64,000 nt of DNA from Treponema socranskii subsp. paredis ATCC 35535 (GCA_000413015.1 KE332515.1:1001232-1065231), one strand, 5' to 3'; shown: positions 34,357-42,282, numbered from the stretch's first letter. Program-made: numbers and translations. The notes: generated by a model not told the origin, from the sequence alone.

Positions 34357-35391
34357 CTATTCCTCAAATCTAATTACCTGCTCTCGTGTATCGACGTAAG
34401 CCGTTACGCCAAAAGGAATAATACATTTGGGAGACGAGTGTCCTATGTTCACATTGTAAACAATCGGCAGATTTGAATCTGCTCCTATTTCAATCAGGAT
34501 TTTTTTATAATCGTTATAATAAACTTCATCCATAGGTTTGCCGACGATAATTCCCTTTATTACGGAAAAGATACCTGTTTCTTTCAATTTTATCAGCATT
34601 TTTTTATACAGCTCAGGAGGAGCTTTCTCTTCACTCGATTCAAGAAGCAGAATTTTATCCGTCCAATCGTCCTGTGTCGGAAACAAATTATATTTTTTAC
34701 ACAAATCAACCGTGTCGGAATATCGGGAATTATCAAACATATCATAAACGGATTCTATGCAGCCGCCTAAGATTTGCCCGTTAAATGTTGCACTGCCTTG
34801 TAAAAGTTCAAAGCCTGAATTTTTATGTTTGTTTTTGGGAACACCGATTTGAGATTCATCGAATGATTTTCTTTCTTCATACCAATATTCACTCGGCCGT
34901 ATTTCCCTTATCGTTCCGGTACGAATCAATTCTTCAAAATACTTACTCGTATACGGAAGCATCTCATTATCAAGTTCACAAATATCGGGAAGAAAGGCTT
35001 GTCCGTAAAAAGTATGTAATCCCGCTTTATGCAGCATAAAATGATTTACGGTCGTATCCGAATAGCCTAAAAATATTTTTTTATTATCTTTGACAGCGTT
35101 TTTAAGCTCATCGTTTTCAAAAAGATAGGGTAAAAGGCGGTATGTATCATCTCCGCCTATCGCACATAAAATCATATCTACGGATTTATCTTTCAAAGCA
35201 TTTAACAAATCCTCCGCCCTTGATTCAGGGTGCTCGGACAAATACGTCATTCTTTTTAAGGCATTTTCAGTAGTAACGACTTCAAGGCCGTAATCATGGA
35301 GTCTTTTCATCCCAATCTTTACTTCATGCCGAACAAACGGCTCTCCGAGAATTCCGCTTGAAAGACTTATTATTGCTATCTTTTTTATCAA
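34357..35391 (-). CDS. S66 peptidase (LD-carboxypeptidase / MccF-like)
   Basis: A 344-residue S66-family serine carboxypeptidase. The N-terminal part has IGGDDTYRLLPYL near residue 80-92, as in MccF, with the nucleophile Ser expected in the FLGYSDTT segment. The C-terminal part has the Glu in LLLESSEE and the His in GHSSPKCIIPFG. Family members cut LD-peptides of recycled peptidoglycan, or, in MccF, detoxify the antibiotic microcin C7. MccF-like genes on mobile DNA give self-immunity, which suits a cassette. Starts with TTG, 6 bases after GGAGG. Confidence 0.86.
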   Translation of the reverse strand: MIKKIAIISLSSGILGEPFVRHEVKIGMKRLHDYGLEVVTTENALKRMTYLSEHPESRAEDLLNALKDKSVDMILCAIGGDDTYRLLPYLFENDELKNAVKDNKKIFLGYSDTTVNHFMLHKAGLHTFYGQAFLPDICELDNEMLPYTSKYFEELIRTGTIREIRPSEYWYEERKSFDESQIGVPKNKHKNSGFELLQGSATFNGQILGGCIESVYDMFDNSRYSDTVDLCKKYNLFPTQDDWTDKILLLESSEEKAPPELYKKMLIKLKETGIFSVIKGIIVGKPMDEVYYNDYKKILIEIGADSNLPIVYNVNIGHSSPKCIIPFGVTAYVDTREQVIRFEE

Positions 35392-35396
35392 TTTTT

Positions 35397-35493
35397 ACCT
35401 CCGGTGCTCCGGTGGGGGCAGCCGCATAACTGCGCAGTTAAATCGCCTTTTGTGCAGACAAAAATGACTGCTTTGAAAGCTGTGTCAGGTATT
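35397..35493. repeat. attC-like spacer
   Basis: Contains GGTGCTCCGGTGGGGGCAGC, the palindrome ATAACTGCGCAGTTA and GACTGCTTTGAAAGCTGTG, ending TCAGGTATT like the distal copy at 27196-27206. Confidence 0.5.
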
Positions 35494-35495
35494 AT

Positions 35496-35780
35496 TTATT
35501 TCATCATTGCAGTATAGTTTATATGATGTTTTCTTGCATAAGTAATAAAATCTTTTTCTTCCTGCGTTACACGGATTTGAAACTTTAGAGGAGAGCCGAA
35601 TTTCTGTTTTCTTCCGGCATTTTCTCTTGCACCGCCATGTCCAAATTCTTTTTCATAAGCAGCAAGCCCGGATGTTTTCATATATTCCTTTTCAGAAATA
35701 ATTTTTTCATCAGAAGTGACTTCTGCTTTCCGTTTCTTAAAAACATACCCTTCCGAATCTTTTACATATACATATTCCAT
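35496..35780 (-). CDS. Small ribbon-helix-helix-like protein, antitoxin candidate (cassette gene)
   Basis: A 94-residue basic protein. The middle has HGGARENAGRKQKFG, a motif common in small plasmid and phage proteins, followed by FQIRVTQEEKDFITYARKHH, which reads like a short strand plus helix-helix of a ribbon-helix-helix DNA-binding unit. Start at 35780 is fixed by GGAGG 7 bases upstream; the longer frame overlaps the preceding small gene. With that 38-residue gene and a dedicated promoter it resembles a toxin-antitoxin cassette. DNA binding and pairing are inference. Confidence 0.55.
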   Translation of the reverse strand: MEYVYVKDSEGYVFKKRKAEVTSDEKIISEKEYMKTSGLAAYEKEFGHGGARENAGRKQKFGSPLKFQIRVTQEEKDFITYARKHHINYTAMMK

Positions 35781-35814
35781 AATCAGACCTCCTTCAAACG
35801 TTTCTCCGCAAGTT

Positions 35815-35931
35815 TTATAGTTTCTGTTGTTCAATCTTTTCATATTCAGTTTTAAGTAAATCTTTTTGCGATTGTTCCAGAAATTCTATCTCAGCTTTTG
35901 CTTGGGGAAGTTTTTCTACAGTGAACTTCAT
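35815..35931 (-). CDS. Small 38-residue protein with its own promoter (cassette gene)
   Basis: Encodes MKFTVEKLPQAKAEIEFLEQ followed by 18 charged, helix-forming residues ending EQQKL. It is likely a single amphipathic helix or the start of a truncated larger protein. The ATG is 6 bases after a TATATT box with TTGGCA 17 bases further upstream, so it should be expressed. It lies 34 bases before the ribbon-helix-helix-like gene. It could be half of a toxin-antitoxin pair, or a remnant; the sequence cannot decide. Confidence 0.45.
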   Translation of the reverse strand: MKFTVEKLPQAKAEIEFLEQSQKDLLKTEYEKIEQQKL

Positions 35932-35937
35932 AACACT

Positions 35938-35966
35938 AATATAAAACGAACACTTGAATTTGCCAA
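35938..35966 (-). promoter_or_regulatory. Promoter inside the cassette array, leaderless
   Basis: Minus strand TTGGCA (35966-35961), 17 bases, TATATT (35943-35938), 6 bases to the ATG at 35931. The inverted repeat CTTGAAT...ATTCAAG (35953-35976) straddles the -35 box and could be an operator. Confidence 0.5.
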
Positions 35967-36008
35967 CGTATTCAAGATATACTCTAAAAGTTTTATTATC
36001 AAGTTCAT

Positions 36009-36038
36009 TAATTCAGTAAGCTTGACTTGCTGAATTAA
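36009..36038. repeat. Inverted repeat between cassette genes
   Basis: TTAATTCAG (36008-36016) and CTGAATTAA (36030-36038) with inner AAG/CTT pairing form a 30-base stem-loop just past the stop of the frameshifted small gene. It may be a terminator without a T-run or a diverged cassette border. Confidence 0.35.
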
Positions 36039-36044
36039 CGCTTT

Positions 36045-36310
36045 TTATTCTTTCCACTTGACAGTAGTAAAACCTTCTTTCCACTCAGCAATTTCATCAA
36101 CAACAACTTTAATAATATAAAACCCTTCAATAACATCGTTTTCAATATCATTGTAATCAATTGGTTTAGGAAAATCTTTGAAGCCCGGTTGTTTTGACAA
36201 CATCTGTATTGCTTTTTCCGCTTTTTCTTTTGTAGAGAAAACCCCTAAGAATTCTATATCTTCAACATCATCGTAAAGGTGTACAAATGTCCAACTATAT
36301 ATAATATCAT
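36045..36310 (-). pseudogene. DUF7336-like small gene frameshifted at a TA repeat
   Basis: From about 36295 down to 36045 an open frame encodes WTFVHLYDDVEDIEFLGVFS, STKEKAEKAIQMLSKQPGFK and EWKEGFTTVKWKE, which resembles the 80-90 residue DUF7336 family (short-chain proteins with GVYSS...AIERL...PGF and W-x-E-G-F). The only nearby ATG, at 36310, is out of frame by two bases. Removing one TA from TATATATA (36296-36303) joins them exactly as MILYSWTFVHLYDD. It may therefore be a pseudogene or a phase-variable gene, or contain a sequencing error. Confidence 0.6.
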
Positions 36311-36343
36311 TTTGGCTCTTTAATAAATTCTATTCTTCATTCT

Positions 36344-36487
36344 TGCTCACCGGTGCAGGCATCCGTATAGCTGACGTATATGCAAAATCAGGTAAAAGTC
36401 ACGGAAATACATTCTCAAAAAAACGGCTGTACTCGAAGCGGTTCAAACGCCGCATACAAGCGCTTCTTTGTCACTCTTAAGTTCAAT
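36344..36487. repeat. attC-like spacer, long form
   Basis: Starts GCTCACCGGTGCAGGCATCC and ends CTCTTAAGTTCAATTCATTT. The central part (AAGCGGTTCAAACGCCGC) differs from other copies. The 3' end matches the spacer at 31170-31206. Confidence 0.45.
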
Positions 36488-36493
36488 TCATTT

Positions 36494-37099
36494 TTATAAG
36501 AATTTAACAACAATTTTGATGATTAAACCTATTGCTAAAATACTATAAAAGATCCACTTAAATTTTGATTTGAACTTTACGTTAGTTTTCGGCGTTTCAA
36601 CAGAGAGCGTCTCTCGCTTAAAAGTTCCGATTCTATGTGCAATGTTTTCCAATTCCGCTTTCAAATTTTCAGAATCATGAAAACAATTCCAATTTATATA
36701 AAAACGCCTTATCCCCCTGAAATAAAAAGTTATAGAATCAGCAGTTTCTTTATATTTTTTAAAATCCGCGAAATTTATCGCAGTGTCAGCTATTGAATTT
36801 CTTAAGATGGCATAATTTTCCCGTATGGATAATTCCCACATTTCCAGTTTCGATGAAGCTATTTTAGTTCCAATAAATGCAGAAATGAAAAATATAATAA
36901 AAAGAAATAAACATGAAAAAAGAACTATGTAAATATCGAACGATCGTATCGTTTCAAATCCGTTTGTTAATACAAATCCCATCCTTACACCCATAAAAAT
37001 TGCTACGGAAATAAGGATGGGAAAAAACAGTTTCACCCCTTGGCGAAAATAAAAACTTTCAAATTCTTTCTTTTTTTCAAGATTGATTTTATAAACCAT
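36494..37099 (-). CDS. Hypothetical membrane protein (first cassette gene)
   Basis: A 201-residue protein with two N-terminal membrane spans (LFFPILISVAIFMGVRMGFV and YIVLFSCLFLFIIFFISAFI), a cytoplasmic beta-rich middle (about 85-150, ITFYFRGIRRFYINWNCF) and a last span at the C-terminus (WIFYSILAIGLIIKIVV). The middle region resembles the PH-like domain of YcxB-type proteins, but only loosely. It is the cassette closest to lon. Function unknown. Confidence 0.6.
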   Translation of the reverse strand: MVYKINLEKKKEFESFYFRQGVKLFFPILISVAIFMGVRMGFVLTNGFETIRSFDIYIVLFSCLFLFIIFFISAFIGTKIASSKLEMWELSIRENYAILRNSIADTAINFADFKKYKETADSITFYFRGIRRFYINWNCFHDSENLKAELENIAHRIGTFKRETLSVETPKTNVKFKSKFKWIFYSILAIGLIIKIVVKFL

Positions 37100-37105
37100 T
37101 TTCTA

Positions 37106-37190
37106 TCGCCCTTGCGGTGCTGCACTCCGCAAGTACCGCATGCGCCGCAAGCCGACGACGGGTGCCGTTCAAGCACCCGCGCGAACGGCA
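37106..37190. repeat. attC-like spacer next to lon
   Basis: GC-rich and palindromic: CTTGCGGTGCTGCACTCCGC then AAGTACCGCATGCGCCGCAAG and GGGTGCCGTTCAAGCACCCG are seen in short runs. It marks the proximal edge of the array, 25 bases from the lon stop. Confidence 0.45.
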
Positions 37191-37213
37191 AGCTTTATTT
37201 TCCTTTACTCGAT

Positions 37214-40200
37214 TTACCCGCGCCTTTTTTTTACGGCGGGCTTTTTCGCTTTCACTGCGCCCTTTTTCGAAGCGGACGATTTCACCCCGCTCTTTTTAGC
37301 AACGGATTTTTCGCGCCGCGCGGTTTCCTTTTTTGCCGCCGACGATTTTCCGCCGTCAGCGTTTCTCGCGGATTTTTTCTCTGCCGCTTTGATCGGACCG
37401 CTTTTTGCCGCGCGTCTCACCTGAGCGCTCTCTTTCGCCGCGCTTTTTTTCACTGCGATCTTTTTGACGCTCTTCGTCTCGGAAAGCGATGCCGCCTTTC
37501 CGTTTTCCGCAAATGCGTGCAGCATGACTTCTTCGGCGCGAGTTACGGGTATAAACGTAATGCCCGCTTTTACGTGATCGGGAATATCGGAGAGATCGCG
37601 CACGTTCGCTTTCGGAATCAAAATCGTTTTGATCCCGTTTCGACGCGCCGCAACCGTTTTTTCACGAAGCCCGCCGATCGGCAAAACCTGCCCCGTAAGC
37701 GAAAGTTCTCCCGTCATTGCAAGCCGTGCCTTTATAACGTTTCCGGTGAGCAACGACATAAACGCCGTCGCCATCGTAATGCCGGCCGACGGTCCGTCTT
37801 TTTTGACCGCGCCTTCGGGAATATGCAAGTGTATCAAATTCTTTTCAAACCATTCTTCGTCTTTTATCTTTTTCGAAAGCACTTGCTCTTTTACCCAGTT
37901 GATCGCGATCTGCGCGCTCTCTTTCATCACATCGCCCATCCGGCCGGTAAGCTGCAGTCCGCCCTTTGCACTCGGATACGCGATGCTTTCGATGAGCAGC
38001 GTGTCGCCGCCCATGCTTGTCCACGCCAAACCGATGGCCGTACCCGCGACGTCCGCTTTTTTGATTTCGCTTTCGTCGAAAACCGGTTTACCGAGGTATT
38101 TGTCGAGAGCTTTCGCATCGATCGTATACTTTTTCGTTTTATCGACAAAATCGGCGGCGGAAACTTTTTCGCTTTCGCGCTTTGCCGAAACAAGCTTATC
38201 GACTTCGGTCTGCGTGAGGTTTTTATTTTTCTTTACGAGCAGATCGATGTCATCCTGCGAAAGCTTCCAGCGGGATTCCACAAGCGAATCGATTTCCCGC
38301 TGCGTCAAATCGCGGTTCGCTTTGACGAGTTTGTCTATTTCCGACTGCGAGAGCACGCGCTCGCCCTGCGCTTTTTTTGCAGCGAGTTCGGCGTCTTTTT
38401 CTTTTTTCTTTTTTGCCGCAGCTTCTTCCGCTTTTTTCTCCGCTTCGTTCATGAGCTCGGTGACGATTTTGCGGTGAATTTTATCGACGCTCTTTTCGTA
38501 ATTGCGCACTCCGGCTTCACGCGCATACTCTTCGGCAATCATCAAAAGAGCTTCTTTCGTATACTGCACTTGATTTTTTTCAAGTCCGTTTTTATTAAGA
38601 TTTTTCGGAATGAGATAGCGCTTTGCAATTTCGATTTTTTCTTGATCGATATAACCCGGCAGCTGAATGACTTCGGCACGGTCGAGCAGAGGTTCGGGGA
38701 TCGAATCGAGCGTGTTCGCGGTGAGGATAAAAAATATGTCGGAGATATCGAACGGCAAATCGAGATAGTTGTCGCGGAAGCCGACATTCTGTTCGGGATC
38801 GAGCACTTCGAGCAGAGCGCTCGCGGGATCTCCCTGATAGCTTTGCCCCATTTTGTCGATTTCGTCGATCATAAAAACGGGAGCGCGGGTTTTCGTCGTA
38901 CGCAAACCTTGGATGATTTTTCCGGGCAGCGCGCCGATATAAGTTCTGCGGTGTCCTTTGATCTCAGCTTCATCGCGAAGACCGCCGACGGAAAATCGAT
39001 AGAAAGGTTTGTGCATCGCATCCGCAACCGAATGCCCGATACTCGTTTTGCCGACGCCGGGGGGACCGACGAGCAGCACTATACTGCCCTTCGCATCCTG
39101 CTTGAGTTTTCGCACCGATAAAAATTCCATGATGCGTTTTTTTACGTCGTCGAGACCGAAGTGATCGCGCTCGAGAATTTTTTTCGCTTCGTCCAGACTG
39201 TAATTCTCTTCAGGCTTGTCGTTCCACGGAAGCTGCGTGACAAGTTCGAGAAAATTCCTCGTGCCGATATATTCGGCGGAATTCGGATCCATGAGATTGA
39301 ACTTTTCAAGTTCGTTGTCGACCGTCTCTTTTATCTCGCCTTCGAAATGAAATTCCTCGGCTTTCTTTTTAAATTTTTGATAATCGGTCGCATTGCCTTC
39401 GGCGTCGGTGCCGAGCTCTTCCTGAATCGATTTGAGTTCTTCGCGGAGGAAATATTCGCGCTGATTTTTTTCGACCCGTTCGTTGAGTTCGTTTTGGATT
39501 TTTTTCTGAACGCGTAAAAGCTCCTGCTCTTTTTTAATATAGATGAGCACTTGCTCCATGCGCCGGCGCACGTTTACCGTTTCGAGCACTTTTTGCTGAT
39601 CGGCTTTATCGATATTGAGAATGGACGCGATAAAATCCGCAATCTTTCCGGGATGATCGATGTTCACCATGTTCAATCGCATCTCTTCGGAAAAGAGCGG
39701 ATTGTTTTCGGACACTTCTTTCATTTCACTCAACAGCGCGCGCGTGAGCGCTTTCACTTCAAACGTATCGTCCTCTTCGTCGTCGAGGTAATCGACTGCA
39801 GCCGCCATCGGCGTCGTCGTATGCAGCGCTTTTCGAATACGGAAGCGTTTGAGCGTCGAAATAAATACGTTGAGCCCGCCGTCGGGTAAATTGATTTTTT
39901 TAATAATCCGCGCGATCGTACCGACTTCGTACAGATCGGACACCGACGGATTTTCCGTTTCGTTTTTCAGCATGACGATACCGATATAGCCGTCGCCCGA
40001 GCACACTTCTTCGATCACTTTCGTATCGTCGGAAGAGCTTATCATAAGAGGCGTAAAAATGCCCGGGAAAATCGGACGCCCCTGCAGCGGAATGAGCAAA
40101 AGCTTTACCGGAAGCGCCTGATCGGCAGGAAGGATCTCCTTTGTCGACGACGGCTTTTTTGCAATTTTTTTGTCGGCAGCTTTATCCGTTTCGGAAGCCG

Positions 40201-40285
40201 CTTTCGCCTTGTTAAGCGCCTTATCCAGTTCAGCTTGTGAAATCGATACGTTTAAATCGTTATTGTCAATATCTTTCTTTGCCAT
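37214..40285 (-). CDS. lon: Lon protease with extra repeat insertion and basic tail
   Basis: ATP-dependent cytoplasmic protease. At 1023 residues it is about 220 longer than usual. Order: short Lys-rich start, LON substrate domain (about 60-270), coiled coil, AAA+ module with GPPGVGKTS near 408 and FMIDEIDKMG, then an insertion of about 130 residues (about 600-735), then the protease with KDGPSAG (catalytic Ser) and the Lys in GLREKTVAARR. The insertion carries four tandem LSQSEIDKLV-type repeats (about 645-699). The last 85 residues are a Lys/Ala/Ser-rich, histone-H1-like tail. ATG 40285 is chosen; the 103-residue upstream extension overlaps the next gene and is not Lon-like. Confidence 0.95.
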   Translation of the reverse strand: MAKKDIDNNDLNVSISQAELDKALNKAKAASETDKAADKKIAKKPSSTKEILPADQALPVKLLLIPLQGRPIFPGIFTPLMISSSDDTKVIEEVCSGDGYIGIVMLKNETENPSVSDLYEVGTIARIIKKINLPDGGLNVFISTLKRFRIRKALHTTTPMAAAVDYLDDEEDDTFEVKALTRALLSEMKEVSENNPLFSEEMRLNMVNIDHPGKIADFIASILNIDKADQQKVLETVNVRRRMEQVLIYIKKEQELLRVQKKIQNELNERVEKNQREYFLREELKSIQEELGTDAEGNATDYQKFKKKAEEFHFEGEIKETVDNELEKFNLMDPNSAEYIGTRNFLELVTQLPWNDKPEENYSLDEAKKILERDHFGLDDVKKRIMEFLSVRKLKQDAKGSIVLLVGPPGVGKTSIGHSVADAMHKPFYRFSVGGLRDEAEIKGHRRTYIGALPGKIIQGLRTTKTRAPVFMIDEIDKMGQSYQGDPASALLEVLDPEQNVGFRDNYLDLPFDISDIFFILTANTLDSIPEPLLDRAEVIQLPGYIDQEKIEIAKRYLIPKNLNKNGLEKNQVQYTKEALLMIAEEYAREAGVRNYEKSVDKIHRKIVTELMNEAEKKAEEAAAKKKKEKDAELAAKKAQGERVLSQSEIDKLVKANRDLTQREIDSLVESRWKLSQDDIDLLVKKNKNLTQTEVDKLVSAKRESEKVSAADFVDKTKKYTIDAKALDKYLGKPVFDESEIKKADVAGTAIGLAWTSMGGDTLLIESIAYPSAKGGLQLTGRMGDVMKESAQIAINWVKEQVLSKKIKDEEWFEKNLIHLHIPEGAVKKDGPSAGITMATAFMSLLTGNVIKARLAMTGELSLTGQVLPIGGLREKTVAARRNGIKTILIPKANVRDLSDIPDHVKAGITFIPVTRAEEVMLHAFAENGKAASLSETKSVKKIAVKKSAAKESAQVRRAAKSGPIKAAEKKSARNADGGKSSAAKKETARREKSVAKKSGVKSSASKKGAVKAKKPAVKKRRG

Positions 40286-40331
40286 AGAATAAATATACTC
40301 CCTAAATATGAAATAGTCTACGTCAGAGATT

Positions 40332-41468
40332 TTACCTGCACTTTTCCTTCGAATCGCCGGAGGGTAAAAATTGTACCTGCGTCCAATGCCTGTGTCCGAT
40401 TTGGAAAAGCAGCTGCACCGCTTTGATGACGTTGTCGCGCGACGGGCCGTCGAGCTTTGCAAACGCGCCGACGATCTTTGCGGAGTTCTGCCACCAATTT
40501 TTTTCGAGTTCCGAATTCGTCTTTGCGTCGGTCGCCTCAAGCACTTTAAAAAGCGTAGTGACAAAACGCGAGCGCTCGGCATCGGGCAATTCACGAAACC
40601 ACGCGTTGAACGTATCGTGAAACCATTTGCTTGCGGGATCGAATCCCGAAAGCGAAACGAAGCCGTCTTTCGTCAAATGCCACGAAAACGGATCATGCTG
40701 CATGATGCCCGACTGCTCGCTTTCGACGACGGAGTACGAGCCTGCGTGCGAAAAGAGCATGCCGACGATGGAAAGCTGCGGATAAAACGAACGAATTTTC
40801 GGAGCGAGTTCGCGGAAGCAGGGAGACGCGACGGTCTCTTCTCGGAAGCCGGGCCCGTCGTTATTGTACACGCAGGAAATGCGCTTTTTGAATTTAGGAT
40901 CGATGTTTGCGGCGGCGTAGATCGAAAGGTTTCCGCCTTTCGAATGCCCGCCTGTGCGGAACCGGCCGCGTATCGATTTCATCGCTTCGGTCAAATAGCG
41001 AAGGGCATCGATTTGCGAAGGCACCGTTTCGAGCACGCCCATATTGAAATCCTCTTTCCAGCCGATTATCGTATCGTCGGTACCGCGGAACGCGACAAAG
41101 GCGTACTTGTCGCCGGTCAAAAAAGTCATAGCGGAAAACTGTTCTTCTTTTTTCGGATCGAAGCGCGTCGTATAGCCGCAGACTTTTACGGCTCCGAAAC
41201 GCCGTGAAAAAGCGGCGGCGAACAAAAGATCCGCCGTGAGCGAATTGATCATGGCGCCGACTTTGCGCCTCACCGAAAAATCTTTCGCGTTTCGAAACCG
41301 CTCGGCCGTATCCTTCAGCGTTACGCATTCTTTGAAATTTTCGCGTACGATGCCTGAAAAATCGAGATACGAAATCTGACACAGGATGAGAGAATCGATA
41401 TCGTTGAAAGGAACGACGGAAAACGGCAAGTCGCCACGCCACGCAATGTAATCGATAATATTTGCCAT
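40332..41468 (-). CDS. DUF2974 (Mbeg1-like) alpha/beta-hydrolase
   Basis: A 378-residue protein of the DUF2974 family. The N-terminal IIDYIAWRGDLPFSVVPFND and the nucleophile motif GGHSKGGNLSIYAA near residue 195 are diagnostic; FVAFRGTDDTIIGWKEDF before it matches lipase-3-like folds. The Ser in GHSKGG is the expected nucleophile. Members are predicted lipases or esterases; the substrate is not known. It precedes lon on the same strand with a 46-base gap. GAGG lies just before the start. Confidence 0.88.
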   Translation of the reverse strand: MANIIDYIAWRGDLPFSVVPFNDIDSLILCQISYLDFSGIVRENFKECVTLKDTAERFRNAKDFSVRRKVGAMINSLTADLLFAAAFSRRFGAVKVCGYTTRFDPKKEEQFSAMTFLTGDKYAFVAFRGTDDTIIGWKEDFNMGVLETVPSQIDALRYLTEAMKSIRGRFRTGGHSKGGNLSIYAAANIDPKFKKRISCVYNNDGPGFREETVASPCFRELAPKIRSFYPQLSIVGMLFSHAGSYSVVESEQSGIMQHDPFSWHLTKDGFVSLSGFDPASKWFHDTFNAWFRELPDAERSRFVTTLFKVLEATDAKTNSELEKNWWQNSAKIVGAFAKLDGPSRDNVIKAVQLLFQIGHRHWTQVQFLPSGDSKEKCR

Positions 41469-41583
41469 ACAACCTCACTGATTATAATATAGCAGAAAAT
41501 TATATCTTATGTTATAATTTATATGTATATTTATAACAGATCCCATCGGGGAAAATCGAAATTGAACAGAGGAGCATAGAGAT

Positions 41584-42282
41584 ATGGAACAATACGATTC
41601 GATCGGCACACGTGCTGTAGAAAGCGAAAAACGCAAATTTCTTACGCGCACGTACGGATGGATGGCGCTCGCGCTTGTCATCAGTGCGGTAAGCGCATAT
41701 ATTACGTCGGAAAACACGGCGCTGCTGAAGCTCCTGTTCGGCGGAAGCGGCATCGGCTTTTGGGTCGTCGCGATCGGAGAGGTGGCGCTCGTGTGGTGGC
41801 TTTCGGCGTCCATCCGCAAAATCTCTCCCGCTGCGGCATCGGTCGCTTTTATCGTCTATTCGGCGCTGAACGGACTGACTCTTTCATCGATCTTTCTCAT
41901 CTACACCGGTACGGCGATAAGCCAAACATTCATCGCAGCTGCGGGAATGTTCGGCGGTATGTGTTTCTACGGTGCGGTAACGAAGCAAAACCTCAATTCT
42001 TTCGGCCGCTATTTGATAATGGCGCTGTGGGGCATCCTCATCGCTTCACTCATCAATTTGTTTTTGCGTTCGTCGGGCTTTTCGTGGCTTATTTCGCTCA
42101 TCACCGTCGGCTTGTTCGTCGGACTCACCGCGTACGATTCGCAAAAGATTTTAAAGGCGGCCGAATATTCGGACGGATCGGATACGTTCAAAAAAGCGTC
42201 GATCATCGGAGCGCTTGAACTCTACCTCGATTTTATCAATATCTTCCTCGCCCTCCTGCGCCTCTTCGGACGCAGACGGTAA
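41584..42282 (+). CDS. Bax inhibitor-1 / YccA family membrane protein
   Basis: A 232-residue inner-membrane protein with seven predicted spans and the BI-1 family end: LTAYDSQKILKAAE followed by GALELYLDFINIFLALLRLF. N-terminal KFLTRTYGWMALALVISAVS also fits. In bacteria the YetJ/YccA relatives are calcium channels or modulators of the FtsH protease; which applies here is unknown. GAGGAG precedes the ATG. It is transcribed divergently from the DUF2974/lon unit and ends at a bidirectional terminator. Confidence 0.92.
   Translation: MEQYDSIGTRAVESEKRKFLTRTYGWMALALVISAVSAYITSENTALLKLLFGGSGIGFWVVAIGEVALVWWLSASIRKISPAAASVAFIVYSALNGLTLSSIFLIYTGTAISQTFIAAAGMFGGMCFYGAVTKQNLNSFGRYLIMALWGILIASLINLFLRSSGFSWLISLITVGLFVGLTAYDSQKILKAAEYSDGSDTFKKASIIGALELYLDFINIFLALLRLFGRRR

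Larger units (their letters stand above)
27117..37190 (-). mobile_element. Integron-like gene-cassette array without visible integrase
   Basis: Ten kilobases of visibly AT-rich sequence between an esterase and lon. All genes lie on the minus strand, and most are short and of unknown function. They occur singly or in pairs, separated by GC-richer spacers of about 60-140 bases. Several spacers share a core of the form ACCGCAAACCGGCTTG(T/C)CCG and end in GTTA-type sequence, with CTAAC-like sequence or inverted repeats at the other end. This is the layout of integron cassettes and attC sites. No tyrosine recombinase is present, so it would be a CALIN. The boundary positions are approximate. Confidence 0.65.

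Noticed and set aside
27117-37190. Integron integrase in or next to the array
   Set aside because: None of the frames shows tyrosine-recombinase R-H-x-x-R sequence; the neighbours are an esterase and lon.
37040-39121. 693-codon open frame on the plus strand
   Set aside because: Antisense to lon. The Phe/Arg-rich translation mirrors Lys/Glu-rich Lon and has no family signature.
40286-40594. 103-residue N-terminal extension of Lon
   Set aside because: It overlaps the 3' end of the DUF2974 gene, has shadow-like composition, and the LON domain follows ATG 40285.
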